The notes under the pieces are model-generated. The model saw nothing but the letters and a program-made list of their open reading frames with translations. It ran no database searches and had not been told where the DNA came from. Below are positions 36,340-48,422 of a DNA stretch of 64,000 nt, piece after piece. Each line of letters begins with the position of its first letter. Within the stretch, counting starts at the first letter, position 1. The translations under genes and the position numbers were made by a program. Origin of the DNA: Neofusicoccum parvum (taxonomy: Eukaryota > Ascomycota > Dothideomycetes > Botryosphaeriales > Botryosphaeriaceae); assembly GCA_020912385.1 (NCBI GenBank), contig CP087222.1, positions 806,001 through 870,000 on the forward strand. The letters are read 5' to 3'.

Positions 36340-37068
36340 ATGTCTGCGAGCCACACAAGCGACGAGGACTTCACAACCAGCCTCTCGAACCCGTACCATA
36401 GCACCGAAAGTGCCTCCGGGGCGAGGAGGGGGACAGTTCGACGCTTATCGCGGAGCCCAACGCTAGCACCTTCCCGCGGTAGATGGCCACGAGGCAGGCT
36501 GGGAAACTACCTCCTTGCTCCAACATGGAACCCGGTCACAGTACGACTATGCAGCAGAAGCTCGTTCTGGAAGCTCTCGTGGCTCGAACCGACGGAGGAG
36601 GGGAGGAGGGGGAATGGGGTTAGAGTCATCTGCTCGCAGGAGCAGATCCGGGCGAGTTACACCGAGGGGAGCCTAGGATCGCAGATACCAGGCTGGGGAC
36701 AGAGAGCCAATTGCAAATCGAAACGAGGTCACTTGGGGGTGATGACTCGTTCAACAGGGCTTCTGGAAGGAGGGAACCGGATTGACGCAAGGAAAATGGA
36801 GTCCGTGGAGGCTTCGATGCAGCACGACGGACGGCTCGGCTCCGTTCTTCCGGGAGAAAAACGTGTGCTGCAAGGTATCTACAGACTGACTCGGTCGCTG
36901 TTTCGGGCATCAAGAAGCTTTAGCGGAGAGGCGTTGCGGAGTGATATCGTGGTGGTGCGGCTAAGCTCGGAGAAAAGCTGCATATTTCGCCGATGGAAGG
37001 TCGTTCTGGAAGACTCTGGGATACGTCTGGGGACGCCCACGTGGTTCCGAGGCACTCTAACGGAGTAG
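36340..37068 (+). other. Uncertain ORF, possibly a frame-disrupted gene
   Basis: An open frame of 242 codons starts at 36340. The first 45 residues (MSASHTSDEDFTTSLSNPYHSTESASG...) look like an ordinary disordered fungal N-terminus, and a promoter-like CT-rich region precedes the ATG. After about 36425 the adjacent frame looks more protein-like than the open one: it reads RGGGQFDAYRG, then after a stop QYDYAAEARSGSSRGSNRRRR. That second frame is broken by stops at about 36458 and 36673. There is no room for an intron at the switch. It is either a decayed gene with a frameshift and stops, or a chance frame. No domain is recognised and I assign no function. Confidence 0.25.
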
Positions 37069-40000
37069 TCTGTTTTGTTTACGGAGGGGGATGACGATAG
37101 CCTCAAGTGAAGTTGGTGAAAACGTCGGCAGGCGGTGGGCCATGGTGCGATGTTCAAAGAAAAAGACGAGGATGCTTGAAAACTCTTCCAAGATAAATGA
37201 AGCGATAGAGGTGCATAAAGACCTCTGGCAGGGATGACAGCAGAAACGATCCAGACCAAGCACATGCCAAGCATCCCGGCGGGATGAATGCTTTTGGCGA
37301 CGACCTCGCGGGCTTTTCTACACTAGAGCCGTGCGATCGATGATCGCCGCCCGCGAGATCGATTCTCCAAGTTCATGCACATTCCGACCACCCCTCATGC
37401 GAGCTCAGACGCCCGCATGCCCAAACGGACTGCCGGGGTGGGTTTCCACACTACCGTTCGACGGGATGCATGCGCGAGCTGAAGGCTAAGAAGTGAGAAG
37501 TGTTGATGTGCGGGCTTCACTGAACGTTACTGGTCCACCAGGATAGACGGTAGCGGGCGATCTTGATCAGCGCGGATCCGTTAGGAAAGCTTCTTTCCGG
37601 GAACGCTAGGCCCGCACGCGCTTTCTCCGCACGATGTTGCTAAACGAGCTGAACTCTGATCTCGAGGCCTAGACTGCGCTGCATGTGACAAGATAACGGA
37701 GAGTTCGAGATAGAGATACGGACAAGTGATCAAAATAATCCAACTGAACCTACCGTTTCATTGGGAATCAAAGGTAGAGTGGCGTAGTCTGGGCCTTCGT
37801 GAGGAGTCCATCGTGACCTTCCAGAAGCCGCAATACCGTGGTGTTTCTGAGTCGCAGCCCCCATGACAAACCTTCGTGGCTTTTGGCCAGCTGCTGCCTG
37901 GAGGTTCCCATTGCTTGGGAATATCGACAATCGAAACGCACGGCCAGAAGGGATCCTGCGGAAGCGCGGGATCCCCGACCATTCTCCCAAACCGATGGTC
38001 AAGTCCTTCCCAACATTCCGGACGACGTTCGCAGAGATTCCGCAAAGGGGGAGGGAGGAGGCGGCCCAAAGTCAAAGGCGAGGACGGGCGTTTGAGGGGC
38101 CACACCATGCCGGAAGCCGGAGATGACCCTTATCCCGTTCGCCATGTGGCTCACTGACTCTGCCAGGATCAGACATGCCTCGTGTAGGGTAAACGGCGGG
38201 CGGCGTTCGTTCTGGCACAGCCGGGAGGCACTGGGTGCAGCTGGTTTAGGCCCGACAACAGCACCAGGCGGGCAATTGTCCGCTGGCGTGGGTGGAGCAG
38301 AGGGAAAGTCTCGCGGGCAGGTAAACGGGCCGCGTCCGGGACGGGGATTTGGCTGGCCAAGAAGCCGTTGCGTGCCGGCCACGTGCAGCACATCGAGCAT
38401 CCCTGGGGGGCCACGGGCGGAGGGATTCCACGCCGGCAGAATCTGGGGCTGGGAAAAGGAAGTCCGAGGTGGGGCGGCAGGCAGGCGGGCGGGACGGCGG
38501 GCTCCCTGGCGCTGCAGGCGCAGATGTGCGGGCGGGAGGGCTCAGGCGGAGCGTTGGGGTGGCCGGAGGGGTGGCCGGAGGGGTGGCCGCGGGGGCAGCG
38601 GCGAGGGGCAGAGCGCGCACAAACAGTGGATCTGCTCCACACGCCGTGCGATGGCGAAACTCACCCAGCAGGCCTGAAACGAGGGACAGTCAGACCACCC
38701 GGAGCCCAGGACCGCGGGGCTTGCGCCCTCCGGATCGCCCGCGCGGCTGCGTGCTGTGGAGTCGTGGGGGACGGGAGCCGCGGCGGCCTGCGGTGCGGCC
38801 TCGCCAGCCACAGCCAGGCTGATCGCGCGTGGTGGTGCTGGGCGGTGCGATGTGCGATCGCCGCGATCGTCCAGCGCAGTCGCGCGCGGATCCTGGATAG
38901 CGGGAATTCAATCCAGACGACCGCGGGTGCTCGTATGCTTACTGCGTGCGTCTGCCTGACTCGGCGCAGCGCGCCCAGGGCCGAGCAAAATTCCTGAACG
39001 CTCCCGTCCCCGTCCCCAACCGCCCACGTGCACACCGCTCCAGCACGCCCCGGCCAACCACAAGCCCAGACAGAGCAACCTCACCACCGTGGCCAGCCAG
39101 GCCCTGCCCGGAGCGCCTGCTGGAGCAATCTCACTGTTTGGCGCCGCCCACAGCAAGTCGCCCGACCCCACGAACCTCGCGCTCCGCTGCCCATCGTGCG
39201 CCCGCCAGCAGCACAAGAGGCTTGCGTAGCAGCCGGCCGTTCGACGCCCTCGGCGCTGATAATCGCGCGGACCGCAAGCCGCCGCCGGCCGCCCTTCGCT
39301 CCCGCCGCGCCCCGTTGCTGCTTTGGACCAAGGCGCTGACTCCTGGGGCCCGGCAAGCCGTTGGTGAGAGCCGAGCGACTGAGGAAAAAGCGTGACAGCG
39401 GAGCAAGATCCATCATCGTCGACGTGGAGGGGGGGAGAGAAAAAAAAAAAAAAGGGCCGTAGAATCAATCCTCCCCATCCACCTGCCGGCCGGCCGGCCA
39501 ATGTCGCCCGCTCTGTGCCTGGCGCGTGTGCCAGCTCCCTCTCCCCCGCCTTCCCACAACCAGCTGGGCCGGCGGGTGCAGGCCCTTCGTTAAGCCACCT
39601 ACGCAGCGGCGCCTTGCTGCATTCTGTCTGTCGTCACGGCCCTGGATCCTCCTCTGCGCCTCGTGTGGCCCTCCTGTCCCCTCGTCTGGCCTACACGAGC
39701 AAGAAGTGGAGCTCGGCCAGCGCCTTTGCTGCTAACAATAGAGTCCGATCTGCCAACCAAGTCACGATCGATAGGCACTCGCACCCCTCCCTTTAGGCAG
39801 GAAGGCAGGGCTGTCTCGCTCGCCCGGCCGCGGCCGTTGCGCCGAACGTGCGGTTCTGCACGCCGCGCATGTGAGCCTTTCGAGGAAAGCAAGGCGATTG
39901 GCGCGTGCAAGTCTGTGTGCCTGCCTGTGCCTTGGTCTGTGTGTATGCGTGCGAGAGCGAGCGTCAGCGTGATGTTTGCACATCTCTTGCTCGTGGTGGA

Positions 40001-42373
40001 GCCTTGGATTGCCCTCGTCCGCGCCGTACGTGCACGTATCCGGTGCTGGCGAGCATTTGTGCAGGACGCTCGATGCCATGCAGCGGCTGAACAAGCCAGG
40101 CGTCGCTCCGCCAACTGATTGCGGAGTGCAGAGCTACTAAGCAGGGGCGGCGGACCGCGCTCCGGCGCCGGGTGAGGCAGGCTGGCGGCCGGGGGCGGGA
40201 CGTCGTCGTCATCGAGCAGGTTGTTTTCTGCCTCCACCTGGCTACACCGAGCACGTGTGTGTGGCGGCTATACAGGCCTAGATCCGTCGGTGCTCTCTTG
40301 GTGTTCGACGTCGCCACCGTGCCGGTGCACACAGTAAGGGCGTCACGCCCGCGTCTTGTCTTCAACGGCTTAAGATAACCTGATGACGCTGCTGAGTGCG
40401 CCTCTGTCCCCTCCCCCTCCACATGGCCTCGGCTCTATCTCGCCCGCCGCGGGCCCCCTTAACTCCGCAGACGACCACGGCCGCAGAACGCTCGGAGAGC
40501 AGCAGGGCAGACGGGAGGGAGGGACAACGGTCTGCGCGCTGCAGGTTAGGCTTTGGTAGGGCATCCCGCATACACGGCGCCTCTGCACCGCTCGCTCTAC
40601 GATCACTTGCTCCTTTCGCGCCGTTCTACTGCATCCCCAACACAGGCGTGCCTTGAGCAGCTGCAACCGTGGCAGCTTCCTTCGCAGCGAAGTCCCGCGC
40701 GGCACAAAGCCAGCTGCACGCTACAATGGCCGAAAAGAGAGGGCGAGGAGAGCGGGGCGGCGGTCGCTCTTTCCTGCCTTAGGCCCCAGGCACACGCAGA
40801 CCGTCATCAGGCCGGCCCACCACCACTCTCGGACGGGGCAGTTGACCCTTCTCGGTGGGCGAAAAAGCCTCGCCCACTCTCGCCCTCTCCTCCGCCTCGC
40901 TTGCGCCTCGCGCATTTGGGGCGATTGCCGGCAATCGGGTCGAGGTGAGCCAGAGCCGCAGCGAAGCCCAAGTGAGATTTCGATTGATTGGCGGCATGTG
41001 CGCCAGGCAGGAAGGCAGGCCGCCGAGGCAGCGGACGGCCGAGAAAGAAGAGCCCAAGCTCCCAGGAGTCTCCAGCCGCCCGTCCTGCGCCTTGCGTCGT
41101 GCGTGTCCTCGGGCGGCTGGCGCAGAGCAGCGGCGCGGTGGAACGCGTCCGCGTTGCGCCGAGCTCACCGCGCGCCGCTGCCCGGCGAGGCGGCGCGAAC
41201 GGGCAGGATGGCGCAATTAGCGTTGTGGTGTGGCTGTCTGCATGGACGCCTTTTGGGGAGCGGAGTCATGGATGCATGAGTCGGGGCAGGCAAGCAAGCA
41301 CCACGCACGCACGCACGCACGCACGCACGCACACAGACTGCCTCCCCTTTGGCCCCCTCGCCGGGTCGAGAGTCCGCGCGTCGAAGTCGGTCCAGCCCAA
41401 GCAAACACTTGGCCTCGGCTGTCGTTTTCCTGCCTCCCTCGAGCGAGCATTGTCCTGCCGCCAATCCCCAAGCTCGTCTTGCCAGCGAGGGAGGGGCCAG
41501 CCGTTGCTGCTCGTATGGTCAGCTGGTCATCGGGCACGAGTGCAGCGAGCAATGCAGGTGCGCGCCGCTCTGCTGCACCACTCTCCGCATGTGAGAGCTG
41601 GCCACTGCCGGCAAAACTCTTCGCCCGGCGTCCATCCGCTTCGATGTGACCTGTAGTTTTCCTGCTTTCACTGCTGCTGCTGCTGCATGCCGCTGCTGGC
41701 GGAATGCGTGGCCAATTCACACTGCGGGAGAACCGTAAGCAGAGGTGTTCTTGGGATGTTTGTCAAATTGAGTGTCCAGCTCTACGTAATGAAGAACCGT
41801 GTCTCGGAAAAGGGATATCAACTGAGAAGATCAAAAATGAACGGACATGACCACTTGAGCGCCTGCGCCAGAACAATGATCATGGACAAGGCGAGAAAGG
41901 AAGATCTGGTGCTGGGACATGACGGTGAAATGGGGTCGTAGAAAGGTCGAAACGTGCGCCTGTCCCATATGCCCTGTGCCCTTGCTGCCTTTCCCTCCCG
42001 CCATAGAACCCCCGGTAATGCTTCGTCGTGTCTCGTGAAAACCCTCGTAATGCCAGGTGTACCCTCTCTGGCGCCCTAGGCCGCCCCCCCTCCGCGGCGA
42101 CCGACCGCCTTTCCGTTGCATAAGACTCCGTAAGAGATCGTGCGAGGGAACGACTGGTTCCTCCAGGCGCGGCTCGAAGCGGCGCGGGAGGAGTTGGTCC
42201 GTGAATCGGGAAGTGTGGTGTTGAGTTGGGAGCCCAGAATGGTGGAATCAGGTGGTGGTTGGTGGTGTTGGTGGTGGAAGTGGTGGTGAGGTGGTGGTCA
42301 TCGCTGCGCCGTGTGAGCCGTGGGCGGTGAGCCATGGCGAGCGCAGTGGTTGCAGAGATGGCCGGCAGGGCTC
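37069..42373. other. GC-rich gene-poor stretch
   Basis: About 5.3 kb without a supportable gene. Many overlapping frames of 100-220 codons occur on both strands, as expected from the high GC content, but none shows a domain, a conserved-looking segment or splice-supported continuity. It contains a 14-base A run at about 39431, clustered GGCC repeats near 39490, and a tetranucleotide microsatellite at about 41302. It could contain a long untranslated leader or a noncoding RNA; the sequence alone shows neither. Confidence 0.4.
41302..41334. repeat. Tetranucleotide microsatellite (CACG)n
   Basis: About eight uninterrupted copies of the unit cacg or acgc span roughly 32 bases, followed by a short CA run. 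It is a simple sequence repeat in noncoding DNA and likely to vary in length between strains. Confidence 0.9.
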
Positions 42374-42577
42374 TCATCTGCCCTTGGCGGAGGCGGCGGC
42401 GAGAGACGCGAACGAGGCGGTCATGGCCGAGTAGCCCGAGCCGGCGGACGAGCCCGAGGAGGCGCTCGGCGAACGCACGGGAGCCTGGAGGTTGAGGGTG
42501 ATGCAGGAAGCGCAGCGGCCGTTGGGGGAGTTGCAGCGGCCGCGGCAGCCCCGCTCGTAGTTGGCGCAAGAGAACAT
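42374..42577 (-). CDS. Small cysteine-rich conserved fungal protein, unknown function
   Basis: A single-exon gene of 67 codons. The N-terminal half is MFSCANYERGCRGRCNSPNG, then RCASC, with cysteines at 4, 11, 15, 22 and 25 in the spacing x6, x3, x6, x2. The two outer pairs could bind a zinc ion. The C-terminal half is Ser/Ala-rich and probably disordered. No signal peptide is present, so the cysteines suggest metal binding in the cell rather than disulfides. I recall similar short hypothetical proteins in filamentous ascomycetes but cannot name a family. Upstream on the same strand an ATAAATATA stretch at 42763-42771 is a plausible TATA element, about 190 bp from the ATG. It is the only supportable gene between 37 and 48 kb. 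Confidence 0.6.
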   Translation of the reverse strand: MFSCANYERGCRGRCNSPNGRCASCITLNLQAPVRSPSASSGSSAGSGYSAMTASFASLAAASAKGR

Positions 42578-42762
42578 GGCGGCGGTGGTGAGAGGAGAGG
42601 GTGGTGTTGTTTCGCGGCGGGGAGGTCCCGGCTGGTGATTGGCGAATTGGTCTGAACGGCGCTGGGTGTGGGCTCGCTTTGGATGGGCGAGGCCGTGCGT
42701 GGATCTCGAGTCGAAGGGTCTTTCTGGAAGGCGACGATGGCCGGAAGCGGATGGGCAGGGCG

Positions 42763-42771
42763 ATATATTTA
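42763..42771 (-). promoter_or_regulatory. Possible TATA element of the small cysteine-rich gene
   Basis: ATAAATATA on the minus strand stands out in GC-rich surroundings, about 190 bp upstream of the ATG at 42577. A leader of about 100-150 bases would fit. Confidence 0.4.
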
Positions 42772-45700
42772 TCTTGCGGGCTTGGCCTGGGCCGGAGGGC
42801 AGTGGTAATTAATGCGCAACCCGAGCAGGGAGCAGGGCCGATGATGTAGGTGTTGCAGAGGCCAAGTGGGAAATTCAGGCGCTTGGCCGGTGGGGGGCTA
42901 GCCGGCGCTTGAGGGACCAAGGAGGCTGCAGGAAGGCGGGCGCCCTGTGACGCTAGCAGCGCGGTGCAAAAGCAGGGCAGCTCCATGGTGCGAGTGCTGA
43001 GCGCAGGCCAGTGCGCGGGCAGATGCTTGGCCGTGATTGCAGGGCGCAGAGTCAGCCAGCGGGAGGCCGCATCGCTCTCGCGCAAACGCTGGCTGCGCCC
43101 AGTGAAACCCGCGTCTTCGGTGCTGGCGCGTCGTGAGCTCGGCCAGACTCGCGCAGCCAGCGGCATCCTGTTCTGTTTCACGTGGCCGGCTCCCTGCTCT
43201 GCGCAGCAGCCCGGCAGCCCAGCACCGGCCAGCACCAGCCTGCCAGACGATCACCCGCACAGCACCACCGCGCCCACCGCTCCCACCGCAGCCGCCGCGA
43301 CGATTGCCCATGCTTCCCCAGATCTCGAGCCCCGGCGACACCTCACACCACCCAGCCCGGCCAGCCGTCGACGCCCGGATGTCCGCGCTGCCGCTGCCCG
43401 CCGACCCCGATGCTGGTGCTCCAGAGGCTTCGCGTGCCGCGCCTGCTGCTGCGGGTTGATGCTGCCTGGAGCTGCCGTGTCCAGTGGTGCGGGCGACTCG
43501 CGCTCGCGCGTCCGTTTGTTCCGTTCCGTTGCTGACGCAGCCTGCGTCTGGCTTTCATTAAGCCCGGCTCCGCCAGACAACACACCGGGCCCTCCGAGAG
43601 AGTCACCTAATTCGCTCTCCGCGCTCGGTGTCACCAGACGGACATCATCGTCGATCCACCTGCTCCGCGCTGTGTGCTGCCCTTCGCCGCAGCCCGGCCC
43701 CCGCGGCGCCGTTCCTGCATAAAACGTTTGTGCTGCAATTCTGCCGCCGGCCCCTCTGTGCCGTCTCACTCCGCCGCAGCCGTCGGTGCAAGCCACAGGA
43801 TGCTCGGCCGCCCGCCGCCAGCTCGCGCGCCGCATCCGGGCTCCCGCAGCTGGTGGCGTGCTCAGCCTTGTTGACACCCGCCGCCATCCGTGCCGCCTCG
43901 TGTGCTGACTGCGCTGCCTGCAGTGCGGCTCGGCTGCTATTTCCGGTGGTGAACCCTCCAGTCCGCCCGAGATAGAAAGCCCGCCGCTCGCCGCGTTTGA
44001 CTCGGGCTCGCTCGAAACAGGTCCATGGCGAATCTCACGCCTTCCCGGGAACCAGTTTTCTGAAACTCGCGCCGGAGAGCTTCACTCAATGTACGGTCCG
44101 AGAAAGCTTGTCCCGGAGGGCGCATCCCGATAGCGCTGTTCTAGAACGACCACCCCGGCCTCCTGCGCCGGCTGCTTCATCTCCTCTCCAGCCGGTGGAG
44201 CCCCATCGTGAGCGCTCCCGACTCGTGCCAAGCGCGAGCATCGATTGCTTGACCGCGGTGCGGCATGTCTCTGCCGCGCCCTTATTGGGCGGGTGGAGCA
44301 TTGCCTGCGAAGAAGAGTGCGCACACGGTCCGCACGTGGGTTTCATCAAACAAACTTTATCAGCTCCTCTCACGCTGCAAAACCACCGCACTTCGCTGCG
44401 CTAAGGAGCCGTTTTAACGCCGCAATTGTCCCGGTCTTTGCATCCCTCGGTGCATGACCTTCCCCTTCGAGCTCTCGGGATTCCACTGCCACGCTGCTTC
44501 TTCATCTCAGTTCCAGTGTGGTGGATCGGGCTCTGATCCTTCGACCCTGCCACGCGGTCCCCATGGGTCTCGTTCTCCTGCCACCAACAAACGGGCCGGG
44601 CTGTTGAAACACGGTCGGCGGGCGTGACCGCCACACGGATCTGGCCCGACCCAATCAGCCTCTCGCCTGGCCTTCTCGTTCAGGGAAAACATGTTGAGAT
44701 ATCGGCATACGAATAAGAGACGGCTCGTCCCACGTGGATCAGGCCAACGCGATCTTCTTGCCAATTGAGGTCCGTGGATATCCATATCCACGCCCAAGGG
44801 TCCAGCACGCCAGCGAAAGACGCCGTCGATTCCATCAAAGTGGGCCCTTGCTCCTACAGCACCACCACAGCCACCCTGCGCCGCATCCTATTTACAAGGC
44901 ATCCCGTCTCCTCCAGCCTCAGTCTAAGTCTCAGAGTGAGCTGTCACACAACGGCGACGGGCCAAAAGACCCTTTGTGCCTAAGAAAAACGTGCCCCTGC
45001 AACTGGCGCACCTATCTGGCCGAATATATGCCATCCTGAGACGCTAATAATGCTTGGCAGCTCTGACCCGCCTGGAAACACCGACCGAGACCTCTCTGCC
45101 ATCTACAGGCGACTCGGAGCGGTGGCTTCAGTGATCCACTCTTGTACTGATGAATTTATCCGGCCGTTGAGACTCCGGTTCCTGTCCGATCACCACAGCC
45201 ACGTCTAGACCGCGATACCGTCGTCTGTGCCAGCGGCATTTTATGCCCCGCTGATACCCGACATCGACGCGGCCCTACTCTCGCGACAAGAGCACTGTCG
45301 CCAATGTAAACGATCTTGTTTGGGCATCGGCGATTGTCCCGTGTTTCTATAGCAATCCGTATCCGTCATGTTCCATGAGACCACGCGCTTCAGCAAAGTC
45401 CAGACTGCTCCAACCGGAGAGGTCTGCACCTTGTCGTACACGACAGGTCTCATGTTCCGCCGCCAGTAGAACGATCGGGCCCCATGCTGCGTGGAGAGAC
45501 GTGAGTCGAGAAAGAGGTGACTTTGAGTAATGACTAAATGGGCAGACCGAAGCCCCGAAACCCGGCAGTAATTATGTCTGTGGGCGTGAGCAGAATTTCT
45601 AGATACGCCCACTCTCGTGGCCGTGCCCTTCACACGGATTCTCATTTCACAAAGCGCACAAGCCAAGTGGACTTGGCCAAGCTCTGCGGATTGATGCTGC

Positions 45701-46200
45701 ATCCTACTACTAGCGGAAAATCAGTGTAACGTCTAGATAGGACATGGCTGAGTATGACCCTTTGATTTGCTGTTAATGGCGTCTTACCCAGGAGTACATA
45801 AAGTACCTTCTGGCGTTTCGCACGCTGTCCAACTGCAGGTCCGCGAGCTGGCTGTTTCTAAATCTCTCCCAAAGTTGAAGCATCCGTCCAGCTAAAGCAC
45901 CTCAACGAAAGGGACCTCATTCGGCAACTTCACGCTCATTCTCTGGATCCTAGATTGACCGATAAAGCCAGGACGAGATGGCTAGTGTTCGATGCAGCAC
46001 TGGCCCTCGTAGCCGGAAGTGCCTTTCTTTCCTGTCTGTAGTGCTGTTTACAGAACCCGTCAGCACGATTTACGCTAGCGATCAACATCGTCTCCGCGAT
46101 TTTCGGCTTCATGGCTCATCATTTTAACACGAAACGTAGTGGGGGTTGTTGTACCGATGCATGATAGGGTGTCGTCACCCACACAAGTCTTCCCCTCAAC

Positions 46201-46302
46201 CCCCCCCCCCCCCCCCCCCCCCCCCCAAAACAAAAAAAAGGGACTATTATACATTTGAGTACGAGATTGGAGGTCGGAGCTATTAAAAAAAAAAAAAAAA
46301 AA
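46201..46302. repeat. Poly-C tract followed by poly-A tract
   Basis: There are 26 uninterrupted C at 46201-46226, then an A-rich stretch, and 18 uninterrupted A at 46285-46302. Tracts this long are prone to sequencing and assembly error, so local frames here should not be trusted. Confidence 0.9.
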
Positions 46303-48422
46303 GGAGATTCTTGTTGTCAGCATCTTTCTTCTCGCAGCGTTGGGAACTCTCGGATTTATTGCCGGAGTCTGTGTCATCTACCATGGCTGTATATGGTTCT
46401 CCATTATAAGAGGCTTGACGGAAGGCGACAGACTAAAGCTCGGAAAAGATGCTATTAGGTTTGTAGTCGACCGTGTATTCTCCTTTTGCTCGATGGTATC
46501 ATTCTGATCCTTGCCCTCTTAATCTTTCTGGTCTTTTGTTGGCATGACTTATTGGATGCACCTATTATGGAACGGCTGGCTGGGGAAGAAGCGAATACGA
46601 AACGTTCTGTTGATCAAGCATCCACAGAGAGCTGCGTGGAAGATCGGCCGCAAGTCGGATAATCCTTCAAGCCCACGAATCAGCGTCTTTGAGCGCATGC
46701 TCCTCGAAACTCTGAATATCTTGTAGCCAACCTGTTTATCCCTCAGACCACCTTGCAATCGGCTGACTCGTATCAAATTTGAAAATTGAATTGATAATTC
46801 AGTTCTTGTTCTTTGGATTTGTCCGTTTGCTTATTGCGTAGCCCAGAGAAGACATGAAGTCATCCCCAGACATTTATCATCTTGTTTTTTCTCAACATTT
46901 TGTGATTAATGGATCATAGCTTGAGGTTTCTAGAGATATCACGAAGCTAGAATCGATAAGTCTGCAGACTATCTTCCCGAAAATTCGCTGAATTTGCTTT
47001 ATATTTGCGCAGATAAGGCGCTGAATGAGCGGAAAAAGCACTACTGTTTGTTCAAGGATTAGCAAGCCATAGGTTACCACATATTCAATAGGCACTATCG
47101 ATCAAAGTATAAACTAGAGCATCAAAATGAGGCAGATTCCATTATTCTGGCTCCTCCAAGCTCGTCTCACAGCTCTGGGAGTGGCTTGGTTTGATTTTAA
47201 GGGCGATCCAAATTGGCGAGACGTACACACAGGCCACTGTCAACCAAGAAGAGTTAGACTACGCAATGCTCAAGTTCAATCGTGTTCCTTACCTATCTGA
47301 CCATCCAATACCTCAAAAGCGAAAGATTCTGTGCAGATGCCTCTCAAAGCTTTTAGAAAAACATTGGCATACAGACTCAGGTTGTTTTTAACAGTCTATA
47401 GAGGTTCTTGTTGGATAAAAGGAAATTTAAAACCGCTTGAGGATACTCGTCGCTTTTCAACACGTCCTGCGTATCTATTGTCGTTCTGCTAGCATCAGTT
47501 CAGATATGGTATTAGTGAATGGTGCCGAAAAGAAGCCTAAGACCAACATCAAACTGGATCCAATTGCTGCATACCCGCTGCAACGATCTTCTCAACCGGG
47601 CGATCATCGATACGTGACCAGACCCATGGCCAAGACGTTCTTTCTAATTGCGCCAGTGCTTTTCATGGATTTAGTACTTCACCGGAGAGAGACAGGTGTC
47701 AAGGCGGGTTGGTGGAGCCTGGAAAAGGTAGGGAAAGGGTGATATTAATTGAGTTTTATGCTTTAATCATAGTGTAGAGTGATAATTAAGACAGTCGGAC
47801 CTCCCAGAACGATGATAAGATCAGAGCAGGTGTCAAACATGCTAGATTTATTAGAAAGGAAGTTTCGAATCAATCTGAAAGCTCGTTTAGCATGGCAAAA
47901 GTAGAGGGGTTATCAGCATCAATGCCTAGCTATAGACATAATCCGAGCACCAATGACGATAGCACATCACTTCCGGAAAGAACGTCGGGTGGTGCCTAGA
48001 TAACCAAAAATTAAACGAAAAACAAGTGTACTCGTCTCGATGGCCACACATCCAACTCGGCAAGCCCTTCGGCTCGCCGAGCTCGGGATGGCAGCCTGCA
48101 GGCCATTAAAGTCGTGGAGAAGTTGCCGAAGAGCACGCAGGAGGAGGGCATTACTTTTGTGAGTGTCTCCAAGGAAGGGCTTATATATTTCAAGCATTTC
48201 AAAGTGCATACGGTCTCCTTCCATGGTTAACTTGTGGGAAAGTGTTCCAAGGCTATTGCCAGCCATTTCTCTTGGGCCTTTTGTTTTGTTTTTGGATTTC
48301 TTTCACTTTGCCTGTAAGTGTGCTTTAGACTCATCCTCGTGTTCGAATTTATATCCCCGTGCGCGAATGATATATTTGTAAGGTGACTGCACATTGTGCC
48401 CTCTGGGTTCGAAGTGCGGGGA

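Larger units (their letters stand above)
42578..48422. other. Gene-poor region changing from GC-rich to AT-rich
   Basis: About 5.8 kb. To about 44.5 kb it is GC-rich with overlapping chance frames up to 252 codons and no recognisable domain. From about 46 kb it becomes AT-rich with short frames only. Hydrophobic stretches around 46.3-46.6 kb, such as ILVVSIFLLAALG and GIILILALLIFLVF in different frames, could be remains of a membrane-protein gene, but no splice model joins them. A small ORF at 47127 is listed as a finding. The AT bias and fragmentation would fit repeat decay, including repeat-induced point mutation; that is inference. Confidence 0.4.

Noticed and set aside
42964..43877. Long overlapping frames on both strands at 43-44 kb
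   Set aside because: They are Ser/Pro/Ala/Arg-rich with no recognisable motif and no splice-supported extension, consistent with GC-driven chance frames.
46201..46302. Poly-C and poly-A runs as a retroposon tail
   Set aside because: There is no target-site duplication and no element body next to them. Simple homopolymer expansion or assembly artefact is more likely.
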